Shown here: piece after piece, positions 1-7,685 of the stretch
Layout of the letters: each line of letters starts with the position of its first letter
How positions within the stretch are numbered: position 1 is the stretch's first letter
NCBI RefSeq assembly: GCF_007991735.1
Contig: NZ_BJYX01000009.1
Location: forward strand, 62,001-126,000
DNA: 64,000 nucleotides
Source: Terrabacter aerolatus
GTDB taxonomy: Bacteria; Actinomycetota; Actinomycetes; Actinomycetales; Dermatophilaceae
Direction of reading: 5' to 3'
Position numbers and translations under genes: made by a program
The notes under the pieces: generated by a model
What the model was told of the DNA's origin: nothing
Seen by the model: only the letters and a program-made list of their open reading frames with translations
The model's database searches: none

Positions 1-352
1 CGATGAGGGCACCCTTGTCGTCCTTGCCGTCGCCCGTTCCGGGCACCGGGCTGCTGGTCGCCCCGCCAGCCGCGGGCTGCGACCGGGACACCTGCGAGTC
101 GGTTCCCGCGCCCTCCGGTATGCGTTCGAGCCGGTCGACGGAGATCGCGGGCGCGTGCCCGGCGAGCTGTGCCACCCGGGACGCGCGGGACAGGGCGCTT
201 TCGGGCACCGGCTCGCCCGCGCCGGCGCGCGACACCGACCAGATGTCGGCCGCGATGCAGAGGATGAGGCCCACGGCCGCCCAGGAACGTCGGCGGCGGA
301 TCGCCTGCCGCTGGGCAGGAGTCGGCCGGCGTGCTCCGCTGCGACTCGCCAT
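1..352 (-). CDS. Membrane-anchored hypothetical protein, N-terminal part only
   Basis: The frame opens with ATG at 352 and runs leftward off the window without a stop, so only about 117 residues are visible. The start reads MASRSGARRPTPAQRQAIRR, a basic cytoplasmic leader. A hydrophobic stretch follows at about residues 23-37 (AAVGLILCIAADIW). The rest is hydrophilic and rich in Ala, Gly, Pro and Ser, as in a single-pass protein with an extracytoplasmic linker. A -10-like TAGCGT lies seven bases before the ATG on the minus strand, which suggests a leaderless transcript divergent from rplJ. I cannot name the family from this fragment; sortase and cell-wall enzyme precursors often begin this way, but no catalytic part is visible. 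Confidence 0.65.
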   Translation of the reverse strand, partial: MASRSGARRPTPAQRQAIRRRRSWAAVGLILCIAADIWSVSRAGAGEPVPESALSRASRVAQLAGHAPAISVDRLERIPEGAGTDSQVSRSQPAAGGATSSPVPGTGDGKDDKGALI

Positions 353-435
353 GGGTTTCACGCTAGGCCACGTACCCGTCGGGGTGGGGGACCGGGCCAC
401 GGACCCGCCGCACTCCCACACCCGGTCGGCTCGAT

Positions 436-464
436 TTGGCCGAGGCGGGTCCAGCCCGTACTGT
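436..464 (+). promoter_or_regulatory. Probable promoter of rplJ-rplL
   Basis: TTGGCC at 436-441 and TACTGT at 459-464 are separated by exactly 17 bases, a good match to a housekeeping sigma promoter with a TANNNT -10 box. It lies about 215 bases before rplJ, which leaves room for a long leader RNA. Confidence 0.6.
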
Positions 465-469
465 GGTCC

Positions 470-678
470 TCGACCAATGACCGCCGGTTGGAGGGTGTGG
501 GCAACCACGATCTCCCGAAGGTCCCGCACGTGTTGTGGGCAGCCAGCGCAGGACACTCAGCCTCACGGCATACGACAGTATGCCGCTGCGAGCCCCGAGC
601 GCCCTGCGCCGGGGCTCTTTCTCGTGCAGGCCCTTCTGATCTCTGCCCGGCGGCACCACGCAAGGGAAGGAGGCCCAG
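470..678 (+). promoter_or_regulatory. L10-type leader RNA with attenuator-like hairpin
   Basis: A gene-free leader of about 210 bases separates the promoter from rplJ. It holds a small perfect hairpin at 568-585 (GGCATAC, loop, GTATGCC). A stronger one lies at 590-617 (GAGCCCCG paired with CGGGGCTC) and is followed by TTTCTC, so it resembles an intrinsic terminator upstream of the gene. L10 or the L10-L12 complex is known to bind such leaders and repress rplJL in many bacteria. That this one works the same way is inferred from position and shape. Confidence 0.55.
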
Positions 679-1263
679 ATGGCGAACTCCGAGAAGGACG
701 CTGCCATTGCCGAGATCACGGACAAGTTCCGTGAGTCCGGTGCGGCCGTTCTCACCGAGTACCGCGGTCTGACCGTGGCCCAGCTCTCGCAGCTGCGCAG
801 CTCGATCCGGGAACACGCCACCTACGCCGTGGTCAAGAACACGCTCACGGAGCGCGCCGCCAAGGAGGCCGGTATCACGGCCTTCGACGGCCACCTCCAG
901 GGCCCGTCGGCCATCGCCTTCATCACCGGTGACCCGGTCGAGGCGGCCAAGGGTCTGCGTGACTTCGCCAAGGCACACCCCCTCCTCGTGATCAAGGCTG
1001 GCGTCCTCGACGGCAAGACCTTGAGCCCCGAGGAGATCACGAAGCTCGCGGACCTCGAGTCCCGCGAGGTTCTGCTGGCCAAGCTTGCGGGCGCCATGAA
1101 GGGCTCCCTCACCAAGGCCGCCTACCTCTTCGTCGCTCCTCTGTCGCAGACGGCCCGCGTGGTCGAGGCTCTGCGTCAGAAGCGCGAGGAGCAGGGCCCC
1201 GCCACGGAGGCTCCGGCCGCCGAGGCAACCACCGACGTCGCCGAGGGTGGCGACGAGAGCTGA
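679..1263 (+). CDS. rplJ: 50S ribosomal protein L10
   Basis: L10 is the base of the ribosomal stalk: its N-terminal domain binds 23S rRNA and L11, and its C-terminal helix carries L12 dimers that recruit translation GTPases. The 194-residue product shows the family sequence throughout, including [17 protein letters not shown] near residue 24 and [12 protein letters not shown] near residue 50. ATG 679 follows a strong GAAGGAGG ribosome site. The last 25 residues form an acidic Ala/Glu-rich tail beyond the usual core. It is cotranscribed with rplL 66 bases downstream and probably autoregulated through the leader. Confidence 0.98.
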   Translation: MANSEKDAAIAEITDKFRESGAAVLTEYRGLTVAQLSQLRSSIREHATYAVVKNTLTERAAKEAGITAFDGHLQGPSAIAFITGDPVEAAKGLRDFAKAHPLLVIKAGVLDGKTLSPEEITKLADLESREVLLAKLAGAMKGSLTKAAYLFVAPLSQTARVVEALRQKREEQGPATEAPAAEATTDVAEGGDES

Positions 1264-1329
1264 CGCCCACCGGCGCCCGCTCGATTCATCAATCAGCCAC
1301 TCACGGCAAGTAACAGGAAGGAAGCCATC

Positions 1330-1716
1330 ATGGCGAAGCTCAGCACCGACGAGCTCCTTGACGCCTTCAAGGAGATGACCCTCATCGAGCTCTCGGAGTT
1401 CGTGAAGCAGTTCGAGGAGACCTTCGAGGTCACCGCTGCTGCCCCCGTCGCCGCCGCTCCCGCGGCCGGTGCCGGTGGCGCTGCCGCCGTCGAGGAGGAG
1501 GAGAAGGACTCGTTCGACGTCGTTCTCACCGCCGCCGGCGACAAGAAGATCCAGGTCATCAAGGAGGTCCGCGCGCTCACGAGCCTCGGCCTCAAGGAGG
1601 CCAAGGACCTCGTCGACGGCGCCCCCAAGCCCGTTCTCGAGGGTGTCGACAAGGCTGCGGCCGAGAAGGCCAAGGAGCAGCTCGAGGGCGCTGGCGCGAC
1701 CGTCGAGCTCAAGTGA
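1330..1716 (+). CDS. rplL: 50S ribosomal protein L7/L12
   Basis: This is the mobile stalk protein that stimulates GTP hydrolysis by EF-Tu, EF-G, IF2 and RF3. The 128-residue chain has the classic plan: an N-terminal dimerisation helix ([15 protein letters not shown]), an Ala/Gly-rich hinge at about residues 36-55, and the C-terminal domain with [20 protein letters not shown] and the terminal GATVELK. ATG 1330 has AGGAAGG upstream. It is the last gene of the rplJL unit and a hairpin terminator follows. Confidence 0.99.
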   Translation: MAKLSTDELLDAFKEMTLIELSEFVKQFEETFEVTAAAPVAAAPAAGAGGAAAVEEEEKDSFDVVLTAAGDKKIQVIKEVRALTSLGLKEAKDLVDGAPKPVLEGVDKAAAEKAKEQLEGAGATVELK

Positions 1717-1750
1717 TCTGACCCGGCTCTGCCGGGATCACTGCTCCACC

Positions 1751-1790
1751 GCGAAGGCGGGTCCGACCACCGGTCGGGCCCGCCTTTCGC
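1751..1790 (+). terminator. Terminator after rplL
   Basis: GGCGGGTCCGAC at 1756-1767 pairs with GTCGGGCCCGCC at 1773-1784, apart from one G-T wobble, and TTT follows. The outer bases GCGAA and TTCGC extend the stem. Confidence 0.8.
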
Positions 1791-1818
1791 GTTTGTCCCG
1801 CCGGTCACGGGCCACGAT

Positions 1819-1915
1819 GGCGCTCGCGTCGTGGAGCGTCCGCGGCCGTATGCCGGACCGGGGGCGCGGGGCGTGACGGCGCTCGCGGCGTGGAGCGTCG
1901 GCGGGCGTATGCCGG
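1819..1915. repeat. Tandem pair of 38-bp intergenic repeats
   Basis: Two 38-base units, 1819-1856 and 1878-1915, differ at only three positions and both end in CGTATGCCGG. A 22-base core of the second unit (1883-1904) recurs exactly at 34536-34557, downstream of tuf. No gene-like frame uses the region. Confidence 0.75.
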
Positions 1916-2026
1916 CATCCTCGCTCCCAGCGTCAGCGCCCGCCGCCGATGCCGCGACCACCGCCACGCCCCGCGCCCTCCCACCGTCGAGTGGGCACTT
2001 CCGTACGTCGAGTCGGCACCTGTCGT

Positions 2027-2130
2027 GTCGAGGTGGGGCGCCGCGGCGGAGCGCGACGGCATACCTCCACCCATGCCCTCCCATCGGGGGTCGAGGTGAT
2101 GTGTCGCGGCGGGGCGCGACGGCACACCTC
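2027..2130. repeat. Second pair of 41-bp intergenic repeats
   Basis: Units 2027-2067 and 2090-2130 are each 41 bases and match at 35 of 41 positions; both start GTCGAGGTG and end in CATACCTC or CACACCTC. Together with the neighbouring 38-bp repeats they fill the roughly 430-base gap between rplL and the next gene. No plausible coding frame is seen there. Confidence 0.7.
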
Positions 2131-2151
2131 GAGCCACGGAGGGCGGCGCCG

Positions 2152-3279
2152 TCAGGCGGCGTGGGCCAGGGCGTCCTCGAGGGCGGCGAGGACGAGGGCG
2201 ACGCGGTCGGGGCGTGCGTTGTGGCCCATGAGGCCGATGCGCCACACGGTCGAGGCGAACTCGCCGACCCCGGCACCGATCTCGAGGTCGTGGCGCTCGA
2301 GCAGGTAGGCGCGGACCGCGGCCGAGTCGACGCCGTCGGGCACCCGGACCGTCGTCAGCTCGGGCAGTCGGGCGCCTTCCTGAGCAAAGAGCGTCAGGCC
2401 CATCTCCTCGAGCCCGTCCTGGAGCAGCCGCCCGGCCTCGGCGTGCCGGTCCCAGACCTTCTCGAGGCCCTCGTCGGCGATCCGCTGCAGGCCGGCGTGC
2501 AGGCTGACGACCATCGCGGTCGGCGCGGTGTGGTGGTACGTGCGCTTGCCGGTCCCCGAGGCCTCACCGACGTAGCCGCCGAGCAGCCCGAGGTCGAGGT
2601 ACCACGACGACGGCTTCTCGACCCGACGCCCGAAGGCACGGTCGCTGATGGTGAACGGCGCGAGGCCGGGGGCGACCCCGAGGCACTTCTGGGTGCCGGC
2701 GTAGCCGATGTCGATGCCCCAGTCGTCGGCGCGCAGCTCGATGCCGCCGATGCTCGTCACCGCGTCGACGAGGAGCAGGGCGTCCCCCTTGAGGGCGCCG
2801 AGCGCGGCGATGTCGGAGCGGACGCCGGTCGAGGTCTCGGCGTGGACGGCGGCGATGATCTTCGGCGACGGGTGCGCGGCCGCGACCCGCTCGGCGTCCA
2901 CCGGGGTGCCCCACTCGTGGTCGACGCGGACGACCTCGGCGCCGTGCCGACCCGCGACGTCGACCATGCGCTCGCCGAAGAGCCCGTTGACGGCCACGAC
3001 GACGACGTCGCCGGGGGAGACGGTGTTGACGAACGCGGCCTCCATGCCGGCCGACCCGGTGGCCGACAGGGGCAGGGTGCGGCGGTTGTCGGTGCCCCAG
3101 ACGTGACGGAGCAGGTCGCACGTCTCGTCCATGATCTCGAGGAAGTCCGGGTCGAGGTGACCGAGCAGCGGCGCCGCCAGGGCGAGGGTCGCCTCGGGGT
3201 AGGGGTTGCACGGGCCGGGGCCGAAGAGGTGCCGGTCGGCGATCGGGCGTCGGGTGGTGGTGGGCGGCGTCGCGGTCAT
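2152..3279 (-). CDS. Class V aminotransferase, probable alanine/serine-glyoxylate aminotransferase
   Basis: This PLP enzyme of the alanine-glyoxylate/serine-pyruvate aminotransferase group probably transfers an amino group to glyoxylate to give glycine. The 375-residue length is normal. The family start LFGPGPCNPYPEA is at residues 18-30, SATGSAGMEA at 72-81 is the cofactor-phosphate loop, LLLVDAVTSIGG at 168-179 contains the aspartate that contacts the PLP ring, and GTQKCLG at 195-201 holds the Schiff-base lysine K198. Its ATG shares one base with the stop of the upstream GlcD-type gene (TGATG), so the two are translationally coupled. That pairing fits 2-hydroxyacid oxidation to glyoxylate followed by transamination. 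Exact substrates cannot be read from the sequence. Confidence 0.88.
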   Translation of the reverse strand: MTATPPTTTRRPIADRHLFGPGPCNPYPEATLALAAPLLGHLDPDFLEIMDETCDLLRHVWGTDNRRTLPLSATGSAGMEAAFVNTVSPGDVVVVAVNGLFGERMVDVAGRHGAEVVRVDHEWGTPVDAERVAAAHPSPKIIAAVHAETSTGVRSDIAALGALKGDALLLVDAVTSIGGIELRADDWGIDIGYAGTQKCLGVAPGLAPFTISDRAFGRRVEKPSSWYLDLGLLGGYVGEASGTGKRTYHHTAPTAMVVSLHAGLQRIADEGLEKVWDRHAEAGRLLQDGLEEMGLTLFAQEGARLPELTTVRVPDGVDSAAVRAYLLERHDLEIGAGVGEFASTVWRIGLMGHNARPDRVALVLAALEDALAHAA

Positions 3280-4670
3280 CAGAATCCTGCTCCGGGGTTG
3301 AGGATGCCCTGCGGGTCCAGGGCCTGCTTGATGCGGTGGGTGAGGGCCATGACGTCCGGCCCGAGCTGCTCGGGGAGCGCGTCGCGCTTGAGGCGACCGA
3401 TGCCGTGCTCGCCGGTGATGGTGCCACCGAGGCCGATGGCGAGACTCATGACCTCCGAGAAGGCCTGTGCCGCACGCTCCTTCGCGCCGGCGTCTCCGGC
3501 CGGGTAGACGATGACGGGGTGGGTGTTGCCGTCGCCGGCGTGCGCGACGACGGGGATCTCGACCTCGTGTCGGCGCGAGATCTCGGCGATGCCGGTCAGC
3601 AGGTCGGGCAGGCGCGGCACGGGCACGCCGACGTCCTCGAGCATGATCGCGCCGCGCCGCTCGATGGCCACGATCGCGGCGCGGCGGGCCGCGACGAACA
3701 TCTCACCCTCGGCGGCATCCGTCGTCGTGAAGCACTCGCGCGCGCCGCCCTCCCGACACAGTCGCTCCATCGCGGCGATCTCCTCGCCGCGGGCCGCGCC
3801 GGGCGCGTCCGACTGGGCGAGGAGCATGGCCCCCGCCTCCCGGTCGAGCCCCATGCTCCGGTGGTCCTCCACGGCATTGACCGACGCCTGGTCCATGAGC
3901 TCCATCATCGAGGCGCGCAGCGTGTTGCCGACGGCGACGACGACCCGGGCCGCGTCCTCGACGGTGTCGAAGGTGGCCACGAGGGTGGCGGGCGGTGACT
4001 GGGCCGGGACGAGCCGCAGCGTCGCGCGGGTCACGACCCCGAGCGTGCCCTCGCTGCCGACGAAGAGCTTGACGAGCGAGAGGCCCGCGGTGTCCTTTAC
4101 CCGCTGGCCCCCGAGGTGCACGAGCGTGCCGTCGGCGAGGACGACGTCGAGCCCGAGCACGTAGTCCGTCGTGACGCCGTACTTGACGCAGCACAGGCCG
4201 CCCGCGTTGGTCGCGACGTTGCCGCCGATGGAGCAGATCTCGAACGACGAGGGGTCGGGCGGGTACCAGAGCCCGTGCTCGGCCGCGGCCTGCTTGACCT
4301 CGACGTTGAGCGCGCCTGCCTCGACGACCGCGGTGCGCGTGGCCGGGTCGATCTCGACGCCGCGCAGGCGCTCGAGGCTCAGCACGATGCACCCGTCGAC
4401 GGCGTTGGAGCCGCCGGACAGTCCGCTGCCGGCCCCGCGGGGCACGACCGCGACATCGTGCTCGCCGGCCCAGCGCACGGTGGCCTGGACGTCCGCCGGG
4501 CTCGCGGCGCGGACCACCGCGAGCGGCACACCGGCGCCGGCGTCAGCGGTGTAGTCGAAGCGATAGGCCGCCACGCTCTCGGGCTCGGTCAGCAGGGCCC
4601 CCGGCGTCAGGGACCGGGCGAGCCCGTCGAGGACGGTCAGGTCGGGAGCGTCCTTGCTCACTGTCGTCAC
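3279..4670 (-). CDS. FAD-binding oxidase, GlcD / D-lactate dehydrogenase family
   Basis: This flavoprotein oxidises a 2-hydroxy acid such as glycolate or D-lactate. With the GTG at 4670 it has 463 residues, the usual family length. An in-frame extension to 5000 is open but would overlap the divergent gene at 4795 and reads as low-complexity sequence. The PCMH-type FAD site is clear: VVPRGAGSGLSGGSNAVDG at about 75-93, and SIGGNVATNAGGLCCVKYG at about 147-165, followed by GSEGTLGVVTRATLRLVP. The C-terminal FAD-oxidase domain shows HAGDGNTHPV and GEHGIGRLKRD. No iron-sulfur GlcF partner is nearby, so it is probably a single-subunit enzyme. The stop overlaps the start of the aminotransferase. 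Confidence 0.88.
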   Translation of the reverse strand: MTTVSKDAPDLTVLDGLARSLTPGALLTEPESVAAYRFDYTADAGAGVPLAVVRAASPADVQATVRWAGEHDVAVVPRGAGSGLSGGSNAVDGCIVLSLERLRGVEIDPATRTAVVEAGALNVEVKQAAAEHGLWYPPDPSSFEICSIGGNVATNAGGLCCVKYGVTTDYVLGLDVVLADGTLVHLGGQRVKDTAGLSLVKLFVGSEGTLGVVTRATLRLVPAQSPPATLVATFDTVEDAARVVVAVGNTLRASMMELMDQASVNAVEDHRSMGLDREAGAMLLAQSDAPGAARGEEIAAMERLCREGGARECFTTTDAAEGEMFVAARRAAIVAIERRGAIMLEDVGVPVPRLPDLLTGIAEISRRHEVEIPVVAHAGDGNTHPVIVYPAGDAGAKERAAQAFSEVMSLAIGLGGTITGEHGIGRLKRDALPEQLGPDVMALTHRIKQALDPQGILNPGAGF

Positions 4671-4782
4671 CGGACCACCGTAACCACGAGCCTGCGCCCG
4701 CGCGCGTCCCGGGCGAGGCCGTATGCCGTGAGCCCGGGTCAGGCTGCCCGGCGGCGCCCCGCCGATCCCGAGAGCCGTTCGG

Positions 4783-4795
4783 TAGGTTTGCCGCA
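4783..4795 (+). promoter_or_regulatory. -10 box of a probable leaderless transcript
   Basis: TAGGTT at 4783-4788 sits six bases before ATG 4795, the spacing expected when transcription begins at the start codon. There is no Shine-Dalgarno sequence. Confidence 0.45.
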
Positions 4796-5880
4796 TGGGA
4801 TGGCTGTCGCGCACCAACAGGTCCGATGCTGACCGCGCTGCGGAGGGCGCCGATCCTGCCGACGGGGCGCCCACCGGGCCGCCCGTCCCGCTCCCGGGTG
4901 CACCCGTCGGGGACCAGCCCGGACCCGTCGAGCCGGCAGGCGCCGGTCCGGCGGCGCCCTCGACACCATCGACGCACCATTCGGACGCGTCGAGCCCCAT
5001 GGGCCGCTACGGGCCGCTCGTCACGGTCACCCGTCTCGACACCGCGCCGCCGGAGCTCGAGTGGCAGCTCCCGCTGAGCGGGGAGCTCTACCGGCTCATG
5101 CCGGGCTCGGACCGCCCCGACTACTCGCTGCTCGTCCTCGACCGCCCGCTGCACTTCTACCCCCACGAGGGTTTCGACCTGCACCGGATCGAGCCCGGCC
5201 AGGTGGTCGAGGACCGCAAGGGCCGCACCATGGTCCGCGTGCACGCCCTGCTCCTGTGCGCCCGCTTCGTCGGCCAGCAGCTGCACCCGGGGATGACCGA
5301 CCTGGCCGTCAACCTCGCCTACGTCATCGACAACTCCCTGGCCCGTGACGCCGAGGTCGACTTCGGCAAGATCGAGTTCGCCGCCACCGGTTTCCTCGAC
5401 GAAGGACGGCCGGCCGGCCACATGGTCCCCATCGCCTCGGACGCCTCGGACGCCTCGGCGCCGGGGTCCGCCGGGCCCGAGCACGTCGAGCCGGCCCGGG
5501 TCGATCACGAGGAGCAGGCGGCGTCCGATCCGGCACCGACCGCAGAAGGCGCCGCGGAGCCGGTGGCCACGTCACGGCATACGCCCTCGGACGTCCTCGA
5601 CGAGCTCACCCGCACCCTCCGCCAGGGCATCGAGCAGCAGCGCGGTGCGCCCGTCCAGCGGATGACGGCCGCGATCACCCTCGACCCCGACCTGCGCCTG
5701 ACGGGCCTGTCGGGCAACGCCGACGGCCAGGCCCCGGTCCCCACGGCGGAGACCTTCGGCCGGATGGCCGAGGTGCTGGGACGGCTCGCCGGCGCCGGGG
5801 CGAGCGGGCGCATCGCGGCCGTGACCCTCCGCGCCGACGGGGGCTCCGTCGGCCACGAGGTCACCCGCACCCACGACTGA
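4795..5880 (+). CDS. Conserved hypothetical protein with Pro/Ala-rich N-terminus
   Basis: I do not recognise this 361-residue protein. Residues 1 to about 70 are low-complexity Pro/Ala/Gly. A folded block from about 80 to 220 reads ELEWQLPLSGELYRLMPG, then LLVLDRPLHFYPHEGFDLHR and VNLAYVIDNSLARDAEVDFG. A disordered Ala/Pro/Glu stretch follows, and then a second block near 260-361 with DVLDELTRTLRQGIEQQRG and ITLDPDLRLTGLSGNADG. No signal peptide or membrane segment is seen, so it is probably cytoplasmic. It is transcribed divergently from the glcD-type gene and appears leaderless. Third-position GC and the absence of any competing frame support it being real. Confidence 0.72.
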   Translation: MGWLSRTNRSDADRAAEGADPADGAPTGPPVPLPGAPVGDQPGPVEPAGAGPAAPSTPSTHHSDASSPMGRYGPLVTVTRLDTAPPELEWQLPLSGELYRLMPGSDRPDYSLLVLDRPLHFYPHEGFDLHRIEPGQVVEDRKGRTMVRVHALLLCARFVGQQLHPGMTDLAVNLAYVIDNSLARDAEVDFGKIEFAATGFLDEGRPAGHMVPIASDASDASAPGSAGPEHVEPARVDHEEQAASDPAPTAEGAAEPVATSRHTPSDVLDELTRTLRQGIEQQRGAPVQRMTAAITLDPDLRLTGLSGNADGQAPVPTAETFGRMAEVLGRLAGAGASGRIAAVTLRADGGSVGHEVTRTHD

Positions 5881-5927
5881 CACCGTCACGACGCCGTCTG
5901 CAACGCTGTCCTCGTGCCGCGCCCGCG

Positions 5928-6413
5928 TCAGGCGTCGGTCGCCGGCGGTCTCGCGTAGCCACGCACCGAGGCCGGGTCGAGGTGTCGTCCGACGCTGACC
6001 TCCCACACCCCGCCGTCGAAGCTCTCGAAGACGAGCAGTCCGCCCGAGCCGTCGGCCTCGACGTACTCGACGTAGTCGCAGGACCCGCGCTCGCCCGTGC
6101 CGGTGTCACCGGTCCCCGTGTAGGTGGCGTGCCCGGCGTCGTCGAACGCCCACTCCCGGCCGTCCATCGTCATCCCCGCCGGGTCCGGGTCGCCGAAGAG
6201 GTCGTAGCGCGGGGTCCAGTGCACGATGCTCGGGCCGCCGCGTGGACGGATCGAGAGCCACTCGTGCGGACCCGATCCGGTCTCCAGGCAGTGCTCGCGC
6301 CAGTCCCGGCCCTCCATGACGAAACGAAGGCTGCCGATGACACGGCGGGGCTGACCCTCGATCTCGAGAACGGCTCCCGGCGCCACCTGGGACGCCCGCA
6401 GCTGTGCGCGCAT
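5928..6413 (-). CDS. DUF4178 domain-containing protein
   Basis: This 161-residue soluble protein looks like a single DUF4178 unit: ASQVAPGAVLEIEGQPRRV, then FVMEGRDWREHCLETG and EWLSIRPRG, then a WEVSVGRHLDP ending. DUF4178 proteins are often found near envelope or stress genes and have no established biochemical role. ATG 6413 has a strong AGGAGG eleven bases upstream. The gene is divergent from the mce operon promoter region. The domain assignment is from pattern memory and is only moderately sure. Confidence 0.65.
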   Translation of the reverse strand: MRAQLRASQVAPGAVLEIEGQPRRVIGSLRFVMEGRDWREHCLETGSGPHEWLSIRPRGGPSIVHWTPRYDLFGDPDPAGMTMDGREWAFDDAGHATYTGTGDTGTGERGSCDYVEYVEADGSGGLLVFESFDGGVWEVSVGRHLDPASVRGYARPPATDA

Positions 6414-6562
6414 GCAGCCTCCTGGTTCACATGGTCCTCACAGGGTAGCCACGAAGGGCCTGCCGGACCGGCAGAAGCGAACCCGCGCGTAACTTCCGTC
6501 CGATCCGGTCGTTTCCCCCGTAGCCGAGTCGAGACGGCAAGAGAGACACAGGTGAGTGCCAC

Positions 6563-7684
6563 ATGGGTGTGGAGATCGCGGTCACAGGTCTGACCAAGAC
6601 CTTCGGTTCGCAGACGATCTGGCGGGACGTGACCCTCACGCTTCCCGCGGGGGAGATCTCGGTCATGCTGGGCCCGTCGGGCACCGGCAAGTCCGTCTTC
6701 CTCAAGACGCTCGTCGGGCTGCTCAAGCCTGACGCCGGGTCCATCGTCATCAACGGCCGGGACCTGACGCGGCTGCGCGAGGCCGACCTCTACGAGGTGC
6801 GCAAGCTCTTCGGCGTCCTCTTCCAGGACGGCGCGCTCTTCGGGTCGATGACCCTCTACGACAACGTCGCCTTCCCGCTGCGCGAGCACACGAAGAAGAC
6901 CGAGGCCGAGATCCGGCGCATCGTCACCGAGAAGATGGAGCTCGTCGGTCTGTCGGGCGCCGAGGGCAAGCTCCCGGGCGAGATCTCCGGCGGTATGCGC
7001 AAGCGCGCCGGTCTGGCCCGAGCGCTCGTGCTCGACCCCGAGATCCTGCTCATCGACGAGCCCGACTCCGGCCTGGACCCGGTGCGCACGAGCTACATCA
7101 ACCAGCTCTTCGTCGACCTCAACGCGCAGATCGACGCGACCTTCCTCATCGTCACGCACGACATCAATACCGCCCGCACCGTGCCGGACAACATCGGGCT
7201 GCTCTACCACAAGCACCTCGCCATGTTCGGCCCGCGCGAGATGCTGCTCAGCTCCGAGGAGCCGGTCGTGCGCCAGTTCCTCAACGCCCAGACGATCGGC
7301 CCGATCGGCATGTCGGAGGAGAAGGACGCCGACGAGCTCGCCGCCGAGTCCGGCCAGGAGCTGCCCCCGCTGCCGCCGATCGCCCTCCAGCTCTCGACGA
7401 GCGACGGCCAGCCCCGCCGCGCCGAGCGCCGGCCGGGCGACTGGTGCCGCGAGCACGGCGTCACGCCGCCGCCCGGGTCGTTCGAGTCGCAGAACGCCGG
7501 CATCCCCGGGGTCCGGCAGACCCCGGGGGCCACGGCCGCTTCAGGGGCTCCGGCCGCTCCCGAGCCCACGGCGGCTCCGGCGGGCCCGGTCGACCCGGTC
7601 GACCCGGCTGAGCCGGGGACCGCGCACGCCACCGACCTCGCACCCGCGGGGACAGGCCCTGCCCCGTCGAGCGAGGTGAGCTGA
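6563..7684 (+). CDS. mceG: Mce transporter ATP-binding protein (MceG / Mkl, MlaF-like)
   Basis: This is the ATPase that powers Mce lipid import. The 373-residue product has Walker A GPSGTGKS at 37-44, Q-loop LFQDG at 87-91, signature ISGGMRKRAGLARAL at 141-155, Walker B ILLIDEPDSGLDP at 161-173 and H-loop VTHD at 197-200. The GGMRKRAGLARAL form is typical of the MlaF/Mkl branch. After the roughly 245-residue ATPase core comes a tail of about 130 residues that contains a conserved-looking RRPGDWCREHGVTPPPGS and then Ala/Pro-rich disorder. It leads the operon; the next gene begins two bases after the stop. In Mycobacterium tuberculosis the equivalent mkl also lies between rplL and rpoB. Confidence 0.93.
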   Translation: MGVEIAVTGLTKTFGSQTIWRDVTLTLPAGEISVMLGPSGTGKSVFLKTLVGLLKPDAGSIVINGRDLTRLREADLYEVRKLFGVLFQDGALFGSMTLYDNVAFPLREHTKKTEAEIRRIVTEKMELVGLSGAEGKLPGEISGGMRKRAGLARALVLDPEILLIDEPDSGLDPVRTSYINQLFVDLNAQIDATFLIVTHDINTARTVPDNIGLLYHKHLAMFGPREMLLSSEEPVVRQFLNAQTIGPIGMSEEKDADELAAESGQELPPLPPIALQLSTSDGQPRRAERRPGDWCREHGVTPPPGSFESQNAGIPGVRQTPGATAASGAPAAPEPTAAPAGPVDPVDPAEPGTAHATDLAPAGTGPAPSSEVS

Positions 7685-7685
7685 G

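Noticed and set aside
1819-2130. Possible CRISPR array in the repeat region after rplL
   Set aside because: Only two copies of each unit, imperfect, with no regular unique spacers and no cas genes nearby.
1831-3507. Plus-strand open frame opposite the aminotransferase
   Set aside because: The minus strand has PLP-enzyme motifs over the same bases, and the plus frame begins in the repeat region.
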